The notes: generated by a model not told the origin, from the sequence alone. A stretch of DNA of 64,000 nucleotides from Lophius americanus (GCA_037951165.1 JBBDHG010000134.1:177501-241500); one strand, 5' to 3'. Positions 47,290 through 60,663 are shown, numbered from the stretch's first letter. Numbers and translations: made by a program.

Positions 47290-50200
47290 ATGGATCTAAC
47301 TATTATGTTATCAGCCGCTATTTTTACGCTTCTCGCACTTGTGGTCGCCACATCGTTGTTGAACGGTTTTTCGTCCTCAAAAGACACTGCAAAAACTCGT
47401 CCTGGACCAAGATTAGATCAGCCCGAACCGAAGCAGAACGGTCATGTACTCGACAAGAAAATGATGAAGGCCGGGGACGACTGGTGTGAGATGAGCGGGA
47501 GCTCACACGATCACTGGGATGTGGTGAAATCTGTGTTGTCAGTAAGTTGGTACTGAAATCTGGATGTTGTTTGGTGTTTCATTACGTAATCATCTTCTAA
47601 TCTATTTGACCGATTCTCCCACTCAGGTACAGTTTGCAGCTCATGCCAGAGCACTAAACAATGAAAGGCGTAGTTTCATTATGGAAAAATACTAAAAAGT
47701 CCTACAATTAGATTTTAATTTCATTCAGTCTTCATCACCTTAGAAAGAGCCTGGATTTCCCCTCATAGGTTATTTGTCTTAAAAGTCTGAGCAGCATTCA
47801 AAATGGTCTTCAACACAACAAAACACAACACAGTCCAATGTAAACAGTCTAAAAAAAGTCTAAATGGGGGCGGTGTGGGGGCTCTGTGGCATTCAAGTCA
47901 GGTGACTGTGGCAACCCCTGCTCAACCCCTGCACGTTTTTCTGAAACTGAGTCTTGGTTGACTTTGGGATCATTGTCCTTTTGGACTGACCAGTGATGCC
48001 AAACTTCAATTCCTTTCTGATGGCGAGACATCAATGTTTGTTCATGAGAAAAGGTCCAGTGGTATCTGATTCACTGTACGCATCATGAAGAGAACCTATT
48101 TAGGTTTTTTTTGTTTTAATTTCAAGCCATGCCAGAAGTGTGAAATATTTCAGGAGCCACCAAAGTTTGATTCACATCAACCTAACTTGAAACTGAGTTC
48201 CAACTGTTTTTAACAGTTTGGTTTCAAAATTTAACCTAAAATACATTTAAATATATTGGTTATTGACTTGCAACTACTGGAAAAAAGTTTGACTGACCCT
48301 TATCTGAGACTTAAAAGTCTAAACTGTTTTTAACTGTTTAAAAAAAAAAAAAAATTACTTTTTAAAATGATCAAAGATACCCCTTCAGTATGTGAAACAT
48401 GTATGTATAAGATTTAATTAGTTGTTTTTGTAGTTATGCTCTAGAAACTCACTCCATCCTCCTGTGAAATTAAGTTTATCTAGTTTCATGCTTTAAAAAA
48501 TTCCTAAGACATCCCCTTTAGTGCATGGGAGAAGTGTGCATAAAGTTGGATGTGGTCTGGAAACAAAAGTTTGATAACCCTCACCTAAGACATTGAGTTA
48601 TTTAACTGTCTTTACCAATTTGTAAAAAGGTTACATTTTCATAATATGAATAGCTTATGAAATCCTTTTTTATGCTATCAAACCCGTCCTCATCTGTTCT
48701 CAAGACAAGGAAACAAATCTCATGCTGATCACTTCATCCCCATGCAATGCGATATTCGTAGATTTCTAATTTAATTAAAACCTCAAAATGAAAAGCCGAA
48801 AGTGAAACTATTTTACATTTTGTGCTGGAAAAATGCAAGTTCAACTTTTAACATATAAATCCACACTTAATCCAAATTAAAAATTAAGTGTGCTCCCTTT
48901 TCCTTTAAGTGTCATATTCATCAGACTTTTCATACAGGCAAAATGGCAAAATTTACATTTACAGTTTCTCAAATAGTTTGGTTTGTCTTCTATAACTACA
49001 TTTTAGAGGGGGGAACTATTCAAGCAACTTGGAACTACCAGTACTTGATGCTTTCTTGTTCTGCAGACTTTTTTAGATTCAGCCCACTCAGCTGTGTTGG
49101 TTGGTGTGCACCAGAATAACAGGCATTGTGGACAGAGAGGGGAATTCAACAACTGTCTCTGCTTGGCAGTTTATATTGGTGTCAGATAAATTGAAAGCTG
49201 CCAGGGTCGTGTCTCTCTTTGACCTTTTTTTGTCTTCTTAAATGTCTCCTGATTATATATCTTGATCTCTGCATCTAGAAGGTCAGGTTTAACCAAACAG
49301 GGTAGGGAGGGAGAATTCCAATAAGCTTCCTATTCCGCAAAATAAGAAACCTAACTATAGCATTACACAATTGTCCAATACTGTTTGTCGGATTAGCATC
49401 CAAGAGAGAGGAGAAATCCAGCTAGTATATTTTATTTATATTGCTGGAGCTTTAGGGTTAAACCTGTGTTTGAAGGCACTCACATGAACCCTTAATTCTC
49501 TGACAGGAGGAGACACATGCCCAACCTTATGCAGAAGAACTGGCAGCACCAGTTGAGCACTATTCCTCCACATCGATGAACTTAGAGGTAGACTCATCCT
49601 CTGAAGCCTCGTCAGGGAGAAGGCGTCGGTCGTTCATTGGGCTCTCTGATCAGGAGCTCTTAAAGTTTGCTTTTTCTCACCCCCAGACTGAAGGAGCCAC
49701 GGAGAGCCCAGACATTAACGGTTAGCACTTTCATTCACATTTCAAATATCGTTCAATTCTGGGGGTTTTTTTCTTTTGTAGATTTCTGATGAAACTTTTC
49801 TCTGTTACCTCAGATAAAATGGAATCGAATGAAAATAATTCCCTGAAGTACGTCCCCGGAAAGTCACGATCCCACCACTTGGAAATGATGATGTCCGAGG
49901 TGGAGCTGGAGGAGGAGCAGAGGTTAGTGGAAAGTACAAATACAGGTGCAAGATTCTTAAAAATAAGAACCTTTCATACAGAGTTCATAAGCCATTAATA
50001 AGAAAAATCCTTTGTTGATTCCACTCCCAACTACATGTAAGACTCCCCTCAGAGGAGGACATTTGTTTCATTTTGGCATTTGATGGGTCATGATTGATTG
50101 AGCAAACTGTAAGTTTATGCTCAGGAAAAAGGTTTTACTCAATCTAGCAACCCCAATAGCCTTTCTTTTTAATGACTTATTACGGGATGCTAAAAAGCAG

Positions 50201-53200
50201 TACTGAATAACTGAAATATAATCAGACAAATGTCATCTTGGTTACGGACTGGCCACTGTGCTCGACACGCTGTTCTCTAAGAACATAGAGCTAAATACTT
50301 TATTACCAAAAGGTTTCTGAAAACCTTTTTTTCCCCCATTGATTTTAACAGTGTTTAACTGAAGTTTCCTCAGGTGTGCTCTGTTCTCTTCATCCCTCTA
50401 ATCTTCCTACGGTCTCTCCACGTGCATTTGAGTAATGTTGGCGTCCAACTCAGAGCCATCCCCCAACTTACGGTGTCCTTCAGGCGAGACTGAGTAAGGC
50501 GAGATTGAGTCTCTGCCAAACATGGGGGAAAGGATGAATGACACAAGACTCAAAGATGCCACTTGGAGTTGTTATTGGCAGCTGCTGGGCTAAACAGGAA
50601 ACACACAACAGACAAATTCTCTGTTTTTTCATTTATTTATCTGCACATCATTGCAGGATGTGAAAAATGGAGCGTGTACATGACACAACATGAATAATAT
50701 TCACCTGTCTAACTCGGCTTAATCATTTTTTTGGCCAATGGGTGAAAACTATTCCAATGCTGCTTTTCTCCTTTTTGAACTCCGCATTGATTTTTGCATT
50801 ACAAAGTCTTTATCCTAAAAAAAAAAAAAAAAAGATATGTGATTCTTAGATGTCATTCCAGGTGTTGATTGTCATCACCTCTTGAAAGGTGTTAGTTAAT
50901 CCTTTGGGCATTTGCCTCTGTTCTGCCACAGGGAGGAGTACACAAGTAAACACAGTTCACAGGTATTACACAACCCGTGAACTCCTCCATCTACTCAGTC
51001 ACATGGGAATAGAGAGGGTGACTGAATAAATGGATATTTATGCCTGTAGAGAAAAATATATCTTATATTATGTGGTAGCTGATGTCTGGAGGATAAGACC
51101 GCTGGGATACTAATGTCATAAAAAAAAATTTAAATAGTAACACTTAAAGCAACCTGCTTTCCTTGTATTTAATTTGGCTGAGAATAGATAAATTGTTGCA
51201 TCAGCCAAGGAAGTTATTTTTTTCCAGCATTGGTTTGTATTTTTGTTTTGTTGGCAGGATTCCTAAAAAAGTTATGCATGGAAAACGCCTACAAAGTCTG
51301 GACGATTATGGTATGAGGGCGTCCCCGGAAGATCTAGCCATGGAAAATTCATTGCCGCGATAACTAGTAAACTAGACCCCATTCATTGAACCAAAAGCAA
51401 CCGTTGATCCTCTTAATCCGACTCACTGACCATGTAATCCCACAATGTTAGCATTATTCATTGTTTGATAATAATTGAAGATAATGTAATTTTCACTACT
51501 AGTAGTTTTCTTCAGCATGTATCTCCAAAAATGTAGGATTTCTTCCTTGACACATGCCCTGCCTAGTTTTAAGATTGTATTTAATTAATTACAAACAGCA
51601 ATATCTTCCAATGTTAAAAAAAACATTTCTATCTAACTCCAGCCCTTTGTAACAAAGTATAGTAACGTATACTCCTTTACTATCACATTATTATCAACTG
51701 TACATACATACAGCACAACATAGTGAAATTATTTCTCTGCATTTGACCCATTATGAGGAGCAGTGGGCAGCCGCTGTGATGCAACCTGGGAACAAATTGG
51801 GGTTGGGGTTCTTACTCAAGGTCCCTATGACATATAGGTTTCCAAGGGATTGGATAATCTGATTCTAGATTCTAACAGTAGGTTTTCATGTTCAAGGGAG
51901 TCGTATTATGAGATTCAAATTATCATGGGAATATTGGACAGAATGGGTTAAACTGGGCAGCCTCTCTGTTTGTTTTCTAGTAAACATGGTCTCACCTCAC
52001 ATCCGTTAAAAACTGGTGGAGCAGCCCATGTTTATGAGAATCTTCTGCAAAGGGGTGTAGTGCACTCTTCTGTGAATTATCATAGCTTGTCAAGTTTGCC
52101 TTTTTTCACATAAGTCAATTCTCTCTTCTTCAACACGAAACACATGTGGCAAAGCGAAAAAAAGAAAAGACTCATTCAGCTTTAGGTTCAGTATATTTAT
52201 AACCATAATGGACCATCGTCCATGTAGTCATGGTATTCTCCATCATCAATTAAGGGATTAGTTTGATTTATGAATTCTGGGGTTTTAAGATTTTGCTCTT
52301 TAGCTTGGAATTTGAAAACTGACTAGTTTCAGTTTTAATATGAAGCAGCAGCCGATAGCCTGTTATAACTGTTATAACTGCCTAACATACAGAGTGTATA
52401 GAAATAAGTAGAAAAAATCTATAGTTAAACTCCGTCCGAGGGTATCGACATCCCAAAAGTTACCGATTAACATTTGTGTATTTTTTGGTTCTATATCTCG
52501 GATTCTAGTTTTTTTACAGGTATTTTTTTGAGTATTTTTTTTAATTTTACAGGGGTTATTATTGCTGTCATTAATGCAGTTGCCAGAAAACCTGGTGGTT
52601 GTCTGGCAACGGTGCAGAGTAGTAATAAAAAATTTGTACTTTGGATTTTAAACAAAGAGGATGTAACATTAAACAAGAATGCACTCGGAGAGCCTCACAG
52701 TTGTCACTGGGAAAAAACAACATATATATATATATATATACAGCGTAACAAAAAAAACACCAACAATATAAGCAGTATAACTATCTCAGGTGACACAACT
52801 GGAGTATAAAACATTTTACACAATCAGTGATCATTGCGTCCCCTGCCAACATTATTGATAGCAGTAACCTTCCTCCTTATGGACTGGCACAACCTTCAGA
52901 TGATGTCACCATGTGGGATGGCGGCCCATCCTTCAGACACAACTGCATAAAGTTGCTGCTGAGTCTGGGGGGGGGTGGTGACGTCATCGTACTCACTGAC
53001 TCAGCCAACCTCGCAGGTTTTTATTGGAGTTTAGGTCAGTGCTCAACGCAGGCCAGTCCAGAACTCTGATTTGGTTCTCCTCCAAAAACTGCACACACGT
53101 ATGAAGCCAGCAGTGAACTTCCATCAGTGCGGCACTCAATTTTGGTTGTTGGGCGAGAGGTCATCATCGTCTCTGCTCCTTCCTCGTTGGTTAGTCAAAA

Positions 53201-54026
53201 CCAATTTGTGAAGAGCATCAGGCCGATATGTTGATCCGGACAATATGTTTAATCAGGTTCATGCTTCATGTTTTCAATTCTTAGGGTGACTGTGGCTCAG
53301 GAGGTAAACCTGTTGACCACTTAGTCACTCGGTGGTTCGATCCCCAGCCACTGCTGTCAATGTGTCATAATGTCTTTGAGCAAGATACTGAACCCTAAAA
53401 CTGAAAAATACCGAATGTGCTCCAGATTATGGCTCCATGGCGAGACGTCACTATGGGAATGTGGTGTGAATGCTGGCTCATGTTGGAAAGTGGTTGAGCA
53501 GGGCGCTGTATAAGAAGAGTCCATTTCATTTCTAAAAGTTGAAGTTTCTATACATCTGAAAGATAAATGATCTGGACAAAACATAAGGAGTTGGTGCAAC
53601 TGTATGCAATTTTCTTCAAAATCTTTTTTTTAGTTGGTCTCAAAACAACAAGTTGCCTTGAAATCTTGAGTTGTACTCGTATTTGTTTGCAGTGCAACGT
53701 GCATTACACAGGTCAAATGATGTATTTCAACTAAAGAATATTCACAAAAGTCACTGAAGCATGCCTTTCATCACAAACAGTTTTAAAATGTGCAAAGTTT
53801 TTTCTCAAAATGGACCATAACATGAATGTTTTTGATGAGCATTGACTAACTTATAACCATTTCCAGAACCTTTCACCTCATCTCACGTTTGTTGGACATT
53901 TCTCTTCCCAGGGTGCAACGCGAGCAGCTGGCCGCCATCTTCCAACTGCTGAAAGACAACAAGGGGACATTTGGGGAGGTTTCGGAAGGAGACATGGAGG
54001 AGCAGCTCAGGCTCTACTCCATCTAA
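47290..54026 (+). CDS. mxra7: MXRA7, matrix-remodelling-associated protein 7
   Basis: Single-pass membrane protein of poorly known function, linked in mammals to tissue remodelling. Coding exons 47290-47541, 49507-49720, 49814-49922 and 53912-54026 agree in phase and give 229 residues. The N-terminus has one hydrophobic segment (residues 5-24, IMLSAAIFTLLALVVATSLL), followed by a disordered acidic and basic stretch. The C-terminal signature is strongly conserved: SLKYVPGKSRSHH, MSEVELEEEQR, VQREQLAAIFQLLKDNKGTF and EEQLRLYSI, matching human EEEQRVQKEQLAAIFKLMKDN and EQLRLYDM. AATAAA at about 54373-54378 is the likely polyadenylation signal. A different terminal exon at 51258-51363 can replace the last one. 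Confidence 0.93.
51258..51363 (+). CDS. mxra7: Alternative terminal coding exon of mxra7
   Basis: TTGGCAG precedes an exon that completes the same split Arg codon (AG/G) as the usual last exon, then reads IPKKVMHGKRLQSLDDYGMR ... ENSLPR and stops at TAA. Its use gives a 226-residue isoform lacking the conserved EQLAAIFQLLKDN tail. The phase match, protein-like composition and position between exon 3 and the canonical last exon support it. No homologue is claimed from memory. Confidence 0.65.
51690..51862 (-). repeat. tRNA-derived SINE (family 1), decayed, minus strand
   Basis: Plus-strand phrases TAGTGAAATTATTTCTCTGC and ATTTGACCCATTATGAGGAG match the complement of the 6324-6550 copy. The tRNA-like head is worn. 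Confidence 0.7.
53284..53530 (+). repeat. tRNA-derived SINE (family 2)
   Basis: The head is GGGTGACTGTGGCTCAGGAG with B box GGTTCGATCCCC. The body (TTTGAGCAAGATACTGAACC) and tail (GTGTGAATGCTGGCTC, GAGTCCATTT) match the copy at 39892-40172. It is in the last intron of mxra7. Confidence 0.85.
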
Positions 54027-54593
54027 GACCCATTTCTGACTCTTAAGCCCGGGAGAACTACTAAAGGACCACTCCAGTGTACCAAATACTTCATTAAACC
54101 TGCTCACAGTGTTCAACAAAGCTGTACAGTCTAACAGCCCCATTCGTTTTAAAATGATTCTTTGTCGTATTGTGTTGTTTTGTTGCTCTGTCATTCAGAG
54201 TGAAGGCTAACCCAAAGAAGCTGGACCTTCTCCGGCCCACAGCAGGATGACCGTAGCTACCTATGTACAAATAAGGACTAAAGGGATTTAGGTTTATTAG
54301 TTTTATGTTACAACATAAGAAGAAAATATAATAATTTATTATATAACTTTTTTCAAACGCAACTGTTATTTCAATAAATGTGTAACAGGGATAAATCCTG
54401 TAAGTGTTTTTTCTGCATAACTCCTCCTCCTGTTGTAATAAACCAGTGTGTTCCATGAAGGTGTGTGTGAATAATGTGTGTACCTGTGCAATAAGACAAC
54501 TAGTGTCAGTTGGCGTCTCCACGGGAGTACATACTCGGAATGAGCGACTAACATTGGATTAAATGAAACAACAAACCCCTTAACTTCTCAGGG

Positions 54594-56765
54594 ATGGCGT
54601 TACAAAACTCCTGGATTCTTTCTTTGCTGCTTGTGATCTTATTTGCTATTATACCTTTAATTTTAACATGGGGATATTTGTCAGATAGCATCAGGTAAGT
54701 TGTATCTAGATTTTTAAAGCATTAAAGATAAAGAATGGATTCTTTTTTCAGTGTATCCTGCTAATAAATCCAATTCAAATCCCAGCTGGATTATTCCCTC
54801 AGGAAAGAAGGAGCACAGACACGAGGGCGGTCTGTTCGGCAGTGACAGACATTTTTGGGCTCAAATGGGAAATACACCTCCACCTCCTGCTCTGATTACC
54901 ATGTTAGAAAAATCCCAAATTCCTGAATCCACCAGAAGAAAGCCGTTGGAAAAGGATCAAATGAGATCCTCTACATGTGCTGCTGTGGCCGGGACGCCCT
55001 TACCTGTCCTATCCAAAAATCCTTCTACAAGCTTCCCCAGTGGGAGTTTGAGCATGTTTATATTCTGGATTCTCCACCCAGAAATACTGTAAGCATGTTG
55101 TGACAGACAATGGAAAGTATCTGTGTAAACATGGATTGCGTCTGCTGCACAAATGTGTGTCTTTCTGGGCCCTGCATGGACTTTCTTCTTTATTTCTCCG
55201 TGAATCCAATCTCACACAAATCAACCTAACACAGGGAGAACTGCCAAAACCATTTATTTTGATCAAATGGTAGTTTTTCTTAATCCCTCCTACAACCCAA
55301 CACTGTCCATCCACTGTGTATTTCATTACTTATGAACATCATAATCATTGCAGCCAGAAAACATATTTTATATACATATTTTATATATACAGTTTTGAAC
55401 ACATTATTGTCTGTGAGTTGTAAAGTTGTTCAGTGAAGATGTTAGGGTATTCAACTAAAACAATATAGTTTTTATAATCCCATGCATTGTACAAGCAATC
55501 CCCTTGATTGAACTCCATGAATTAAATGTGAGGTTATGTCCAAGGTATTTTTTGAAGGAAAAAAAAGCTTCCCGTGTTGAGTAAAATATGACATATACAA
55601 GATAGATCCCCTTAAGTCGATTCATATGCAACAAATTTGGACTAAATCGGGCCAATGGTTGAGAAACTATGGGCCGAAAACTTTTGAATATAAAGCTCCC
55701 CCTTTACCCGGGCCATTTTTGTGAAAATCCAACGGAACTTTGTGTCATATTGATATGACGGATGTTCATATGATATTCATTTAAGAATTACGTAGGTGCT
55801 ATTGAAGGCCCTACCTTACAGGTTACTTATGGGTGGGGGTGAAATCTCCCTCTGTAAATATTTTTAATTCAACTATGTCATATATGTAGTCAATCAATAC
55901 TCAATAGTACTTAAAAAGCAGAAATATAATAAATGCGGCCGCGTTAATTAATGAAGGCAATGGACATAACAATGCTTTATTTATCGGTGACACCGAAGAC
56001 ATTTTTCACAATTATGAGGATGATTTATGTTTGGTTGGGTTATCACTTGTAAAAACTCATGTTCAGTTCAATTTTTATAACAGATGATGGAATTTTGAAG
56101 TTATGTCCTCAAATAATATGAAAATTAAGAATTTTGATTCCTTGAGCTTCTTGAAATGTGCTTCTTAAAGGCACAGATTGAGACATATATTCAATAACTT
56201 CTATTTTGCTCAAAGCTACGGAGCACAAAAGAAATTTCTGCTGAAATGTACGGAAATCACACTGAATAAAGAAATGTCACTCATGTTGGATTATACTTGC
56301 CCCCTTCGTGTAAAATGTGGCCCCTTTATGTGAGTTATAGTGGGTGCCATTCCTTTTGATGGCATTACTGCTTTTATTAACCTACAGTTGCTGTTGTCAC
56401 AGCAGGGAAGCAGAACAGAGGTGGCATTTTAAGATTTTTTAGAATATTCGTGCATAGAATAAGTCCACAGATTGTAATAGGAAACTGTGAATGTCCTCTG
56501 TTTTTCCTGCAGCCATATCTATTGTTGTTATCGTGAGTTATTCTCAGTCCCCATTGTCCTTTTTTGGCCTTCCAAGGTGAGCGCGTATGTCTTTATGACT
56601 GAGGACTACAAGAAATACTCTAACTACTATTACGAGAAGAAGAAAACTGAGGTTGTTTTCTACATTTGTCATGACTATATCCTGGAAAAAGACACATGGA
56701 AAAAACTACATGAGAGAAAGATAATTAAGCTTTATCAAAAAAGTCAACCAGAAACAGGAAAATAA
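54594..56765 (+). pseudogene. Remnant of an st6galnac1/2-type sialyltransferase gene
   Basis: The family makes Golgi type II enzymes that add alpha-2,6-sialic acid to O-linked GalNAc. Three pieces remain. (1) 54594-54694 encodes MALQNSWILSLLLVILFAII and the rest of a signal anchor. (2) About 54752-55091 is a stem exon; its end reads KLPQWEFEHVYILDSPPRNT before a GTAAGC donor, resembling PRWDFEEKY of human ST6GALNAC1. (3) 56577-56765 encodes VSAYVFMTEDYKKYSNYYYE through DTWKKLHERKIIKLYQ to a stop, closely matching the last exon of ST6GALNAC1/2. Breaks: exon 1 ends in phase 2, but the best acceptor of exon 2 (54750-54751) needs phase 1. Inside exon 2 the frame changes near 54990-55010. No exon for the large sialylmotif (CAVVGNGG-like) is seen in the 1.5 kb between exon 2 and the last exon. 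Its place after mxra7 matches human ST6GALNAC1. A mis-assembly is the main alternative. Confidence 0.7.
55440..55760. repeat. Unclassified dispersed repeat, copy C
   Basis: It contains CATGCATTGTACAAGCAATC, GATTCATATGCAACAAATTT, GGACTAAATCGGGCCAATGG and AAAGCTCCCCC. These match parts of 1.07-1.45 kb in the same orientation and of 10.43-10.8 kb in the opposite one. It fills the gap where catalytic exons of the sialyltransferase would be expected. Confidence 0.6.
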
Positions 56766-56775
56766 GTTGAATAAA

Positions 56776-59700
56776 CTCAGAGATACACAGAGAGTGGTAG
56801 CAATGGAGTCAAAACCTTTTAATTATTTGAGATATTTTGTATTTGTTTGTTTTTTTTGTTCCAGTCTTATTTTATTCATAAATATTGTGGGTATTCACTT
56901 AGTCAATCTTGTAATGTGTATTGTATTTAAACTGAGACATCTAAACAAAACCGCCTGGACAAATATAAAACAGCATTAGATCTTAGAATAGCACTTGAAT
57001 GTAATGTCTAACATTTTTCTTTCGTTGAACTTAAAAAATGCAACCAATTTTTATTGCCATATCTTATATCAGACATTTTAAAACATATGATGATAAGATG
57101 TGGACACCAGATCAACTTGGTGATCCCTTGATTTTTTTAATCAAACACGATTTCTGTGAAATATTTTGAATACTGTTTGCAATACATTGAAATCTGATTT
57201 ACATCCTAAATTCTTCTCCCGTCCAATGATTCTTTTGAATGAGATATTTCCTCAAGAATTGCCGTGAAAATGTAGGACAGATCTTTCAAAGGTAGTTAAT
57301 AACCTTGGTTACATCTTTACATTTCCTCTGACGTCATCATCATGGCAATACTTTATTTTTGCTCACTTGTTTTTGTTTGTTAAATAATTTTTTTTAATAC
57401 CTCTCTTGATTATAGTGGATTTTACTTTAAAAAGAATATTTTAGAGAGAGGGGGAGAGAGGGGGGGGGGGGGGGGGGGGGAAGAGGTCTTTGAAAAGTTA
57501 TTTGTTGGAATAAATGGCACCACCTGCTGACTCATTAGAGCTATTATTGCAAAAATATTTTCTGTATATTTTTAGGAGAGAAATGTCTAAAAACACTGGT
57601 CATATCTCTTTTAATAGAGAACTTCTCTCTTCACTCAAGCAAGCTTTCAATCACCTATCATTTATTGAGAAACTCATTTGGAATTTGTTGTGCACTACTT
57701 CACTACATTCAAATGTTTTATTTTACTTGATTTTATGTTTTATGTGTGCAATTCTTGATTCTTGATTATTCTGGGGGGGGTTAACATCTTCAATTTAGCA
57801 TTGATTGTATGTACGTCTCTGCTTTTTGTTGTGTGCATTCCTTTTAAATGTTCCTTCTCTCTGTTTTTAGTACTGTTTGCATCTAATGTTCTTTTTTTCT
57901 ATGACTTTAAGCTTAATTTCTTGTTTGAAAGATGCTATACAAATTAAGTTCATATTTGTTTTATTATTGTTGTTATTATTATTAAAAACGTTTATAACTT
58001 CAGATAAAACATGTTGTATATAATGGAGCCCCATAATGGTGCAAGTGGAGATTTTTTTTTTCTTTTTTTCGTCTCTTGCTCATGAGTTATTATCTTAATT
58101 ATCACAATATTTACTTAGATAATTTGGATCAAGATATTATTCTTATTATTATTATTGATCATTATTTCGAATTCACTGCTATTTATTTATGTATATACTT
58201 CAGTCTATTATTATTTTGTACACAAAACAAAAACAGCAAGACCATTTTTTTTTAAATCTCCTTTATTATTATATTATTTTACGTTAAAGTCAAAATTTCT
58301 GAACACAGAATTTAATGGTTTACATCGTTGGTGAAACACCTGTGGACATTCTGGCTCATGCCACAGAGACTAAAAATCGATCAAAGTTTGTGAATAAACA
58401 ATAAGAAATCGGATTTAAAAGCCTGTGTTTAAATGAAGTCGTTTTTTGACAACTGGGTGAGGGCTAAAGGTCAACCAGGGGGCAGAGGTGAGTCGAACTA
58501 ATTATGTCATCATGACGGATGGAAAAGAGAAATGTTCGAGAACCACAAAAAAAACAAAAAAAGTTTTCGAAAGTCCAAGAATGGGATGCTCAAACTCTTC
58601 TGATGTCAACGGGTGGACGGTTTAAGACCCGATTTGACTTTTTCCTATGTTACGTGAGAAAGACATATGTTTGTAAAGTGGATTTTACTGAGTTTATCTC
58701 AATTCTGCTGAAGAATGATGTAACTTCTAACAGGTAGGTCTCTGCGATGCGCCGGGTTTCAATTCCAGGGCTCTAATTTTAGTGAAGTTTGAGTAGAACC
58801 TCCTTTTAAAGCACTTTTCTGCGTGACTTGTATCGTTATTATCCCTCCATAAAATAATACTTATGAACCGTGAATTTGGTGACACTACAGTGCATTATAG
58901 CGATGTTTTTGATTTTTTTTTCCAAATAAAAATTCCCCATAATTTAACAAAAGTATTTTATTCCAAAGTAGTTACTGTATATGGGGCACAGTAGCCCACT
59001 GACGTGTTTGATAATTTTGGTGAGGTTACTCTGCATATCATTGGCGCTATTTTCTTTTTTTAATACTGAACTCTCTCCGTGTTGCACTTTGTAGACGGTC
59101 CCTGTTCGCTCTGCCGACAGTCCGCTCCTCATAGAGATCCATGTAATTCGTCCAGCGTAGAGGACAACTTCTTTTCATGAGAATGGCGTTGTAGCTCCTT
59201 TTCTACTTAACGTCTGTTCATCCCCAAATGTCTCCAACGCATGTGCTGTCTGACTCTTATTTATTTTATTTTATGATGTTAATTTTCAAACATTATTTGT
59301 TCAAAGAAAAAATAACATCCGAAAATGAGAAAAAAGTGAAATTGTGGAGGCATCTTAATATATGTTTTGAATAATAGCAAATACGAAAACTGTTAATGAA
59401 ATTTGAGTGTACCTGATTTTATTATTTATGATTTATTTAACTATTAGTCATTTGAATTTCAAACGTCAAGCGGCTGGACTCTTCCATTATGTGAACCTAG
59501 ACTCTTTCACTGTCTGATCTGGACTGGTTCATTGTATGAACATGGACTCTTCACTGCATGAACAGTAGTGGGAGTCCAAATATTAGTACTGGAAGTAGGT
59601 AAACTTCCACGTTGCTATGGATACTCATTGGTATGAATAATATAGTAGAAATAGTAAGTCACATCTAATGGGATTAGTATTGATTTTTCGCATCAAGAAT

Positions 59701-60663
59701 TGCCTGGTGGCTAGAGTTACACTTTGAGTTTCAAATGGTTTTGTGCAAACCATTTGGATGATTACATTATGGAACCAGATACTGGATTATTGTGGAGCAG
59801 AACTGCAAAAACAGGTAAATGTTGCGTCCACGGAGCCACGGTTAGATACAGTAAAGCAAGAAAATATTGTTCAACCATATTATACATATTTTTGTTGATT
59901 TTACATTGATCAGCACTGCTACGAATGTCCATGAGATAGGATGATGAATTGTTTGTTTAGTGAGATCAAGAATATCCCTGGGGCATTTCATTGTTTTATT
60001 TGTGCTTAGACTCCAGAGAGTTGAGATGTTAGTTGTTTGATACCCTTTATAAATGATAGGCACACATATGAATATCATAACCAATGAAGGTTAATTAATG
60101 TTACTAATTAAGTAGTTGTGTTAATGTGATCGTCACTGACATAATATCTGCGATGTTTGTCCTGTTACTCATTCTTCTTTGGAGATTACTGAAGTCAGCA
60201 AACTGCCTTAAATCAACTTCCTTGTGTCCCTTCCGTCTCCTGTGTATTTGACCGACGGGGCGGGGTTTCTTCTCCAAACGTTATGTCTTGTATTTATTTT
60301 ACAATTTCAATACCGAACCATCCCATAATAACGTACGTCGAAGTTAATCATATTTTTGAATGTTTGAGTGAAGAACTGATTTTAATATCTTATTATTATT
60401 TGTGAATGTATGATATAAGTTTTAAAAAAAATAGAAGCAATAGAGGTATCCCAGAATGCAATGCGTCATCGCTCGGCTAGCAAATGAATGCTATTTAAGT
60501 TGAGGACTTTGCATTAGAGATCGAAGTGATTTTGGATTTATGTGTCTCAGTATCTAAGACATATGGATTTTGACTGTTATATGAGTATGATGGGAAAACA
60601 AACCAGCACCTAAAATGATGTTGTTGTCATATGAGAAAGTCTGCCCTCCACCGTCTAGTCAGA
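56776..60663. other. Intergenic DNA between the sialyltransferase remnant and U5
   Basis: AAUAAA-like signals at 56770-56775 may end the old sialyltransferase transcript. The rest is AT-rich, with a 21-base G run at 57460-57480 and (TTA)n patches. Open frames here (for example 58519-58737) show no known domain. I see no gene. Confidence 0.6.
57440..57486 (+). repeat. Purine tract with a run of 21 G
   Basis: GAGAGAGGGGGAGAGAG leads into 21 consecutive G (57460-57480), then AAGAGG. The run could form a G-quadruplex, and it is also a likely sequencing or assembly weak point. Confidence 0.9.

Larger units (their letters stand above)
49923..53911 (+). other. mxra7 intron 3
   Basis: About 4 kb that includes the alternative exon at 51258-51363, a minus-strand family 1 SINE (about 51690-51862), a short TA run near 52721-52741, an unclassified repeat-like segment at about 52780-53200 and a family 2 SINE at 53284-53530. 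Confidence 0.7.

Noticed and set aside
52780..53200. Coding gene around a dense open stretch in mxra7 intron 3
   Set aside because: It reads like a decayed interspersed repeat. No consistent frame or family was found.
58519..58737. 72-codon open frame as a small gene
   Set aside because: No domain, no splice context or promoter evidence. The length is within chance for the region.
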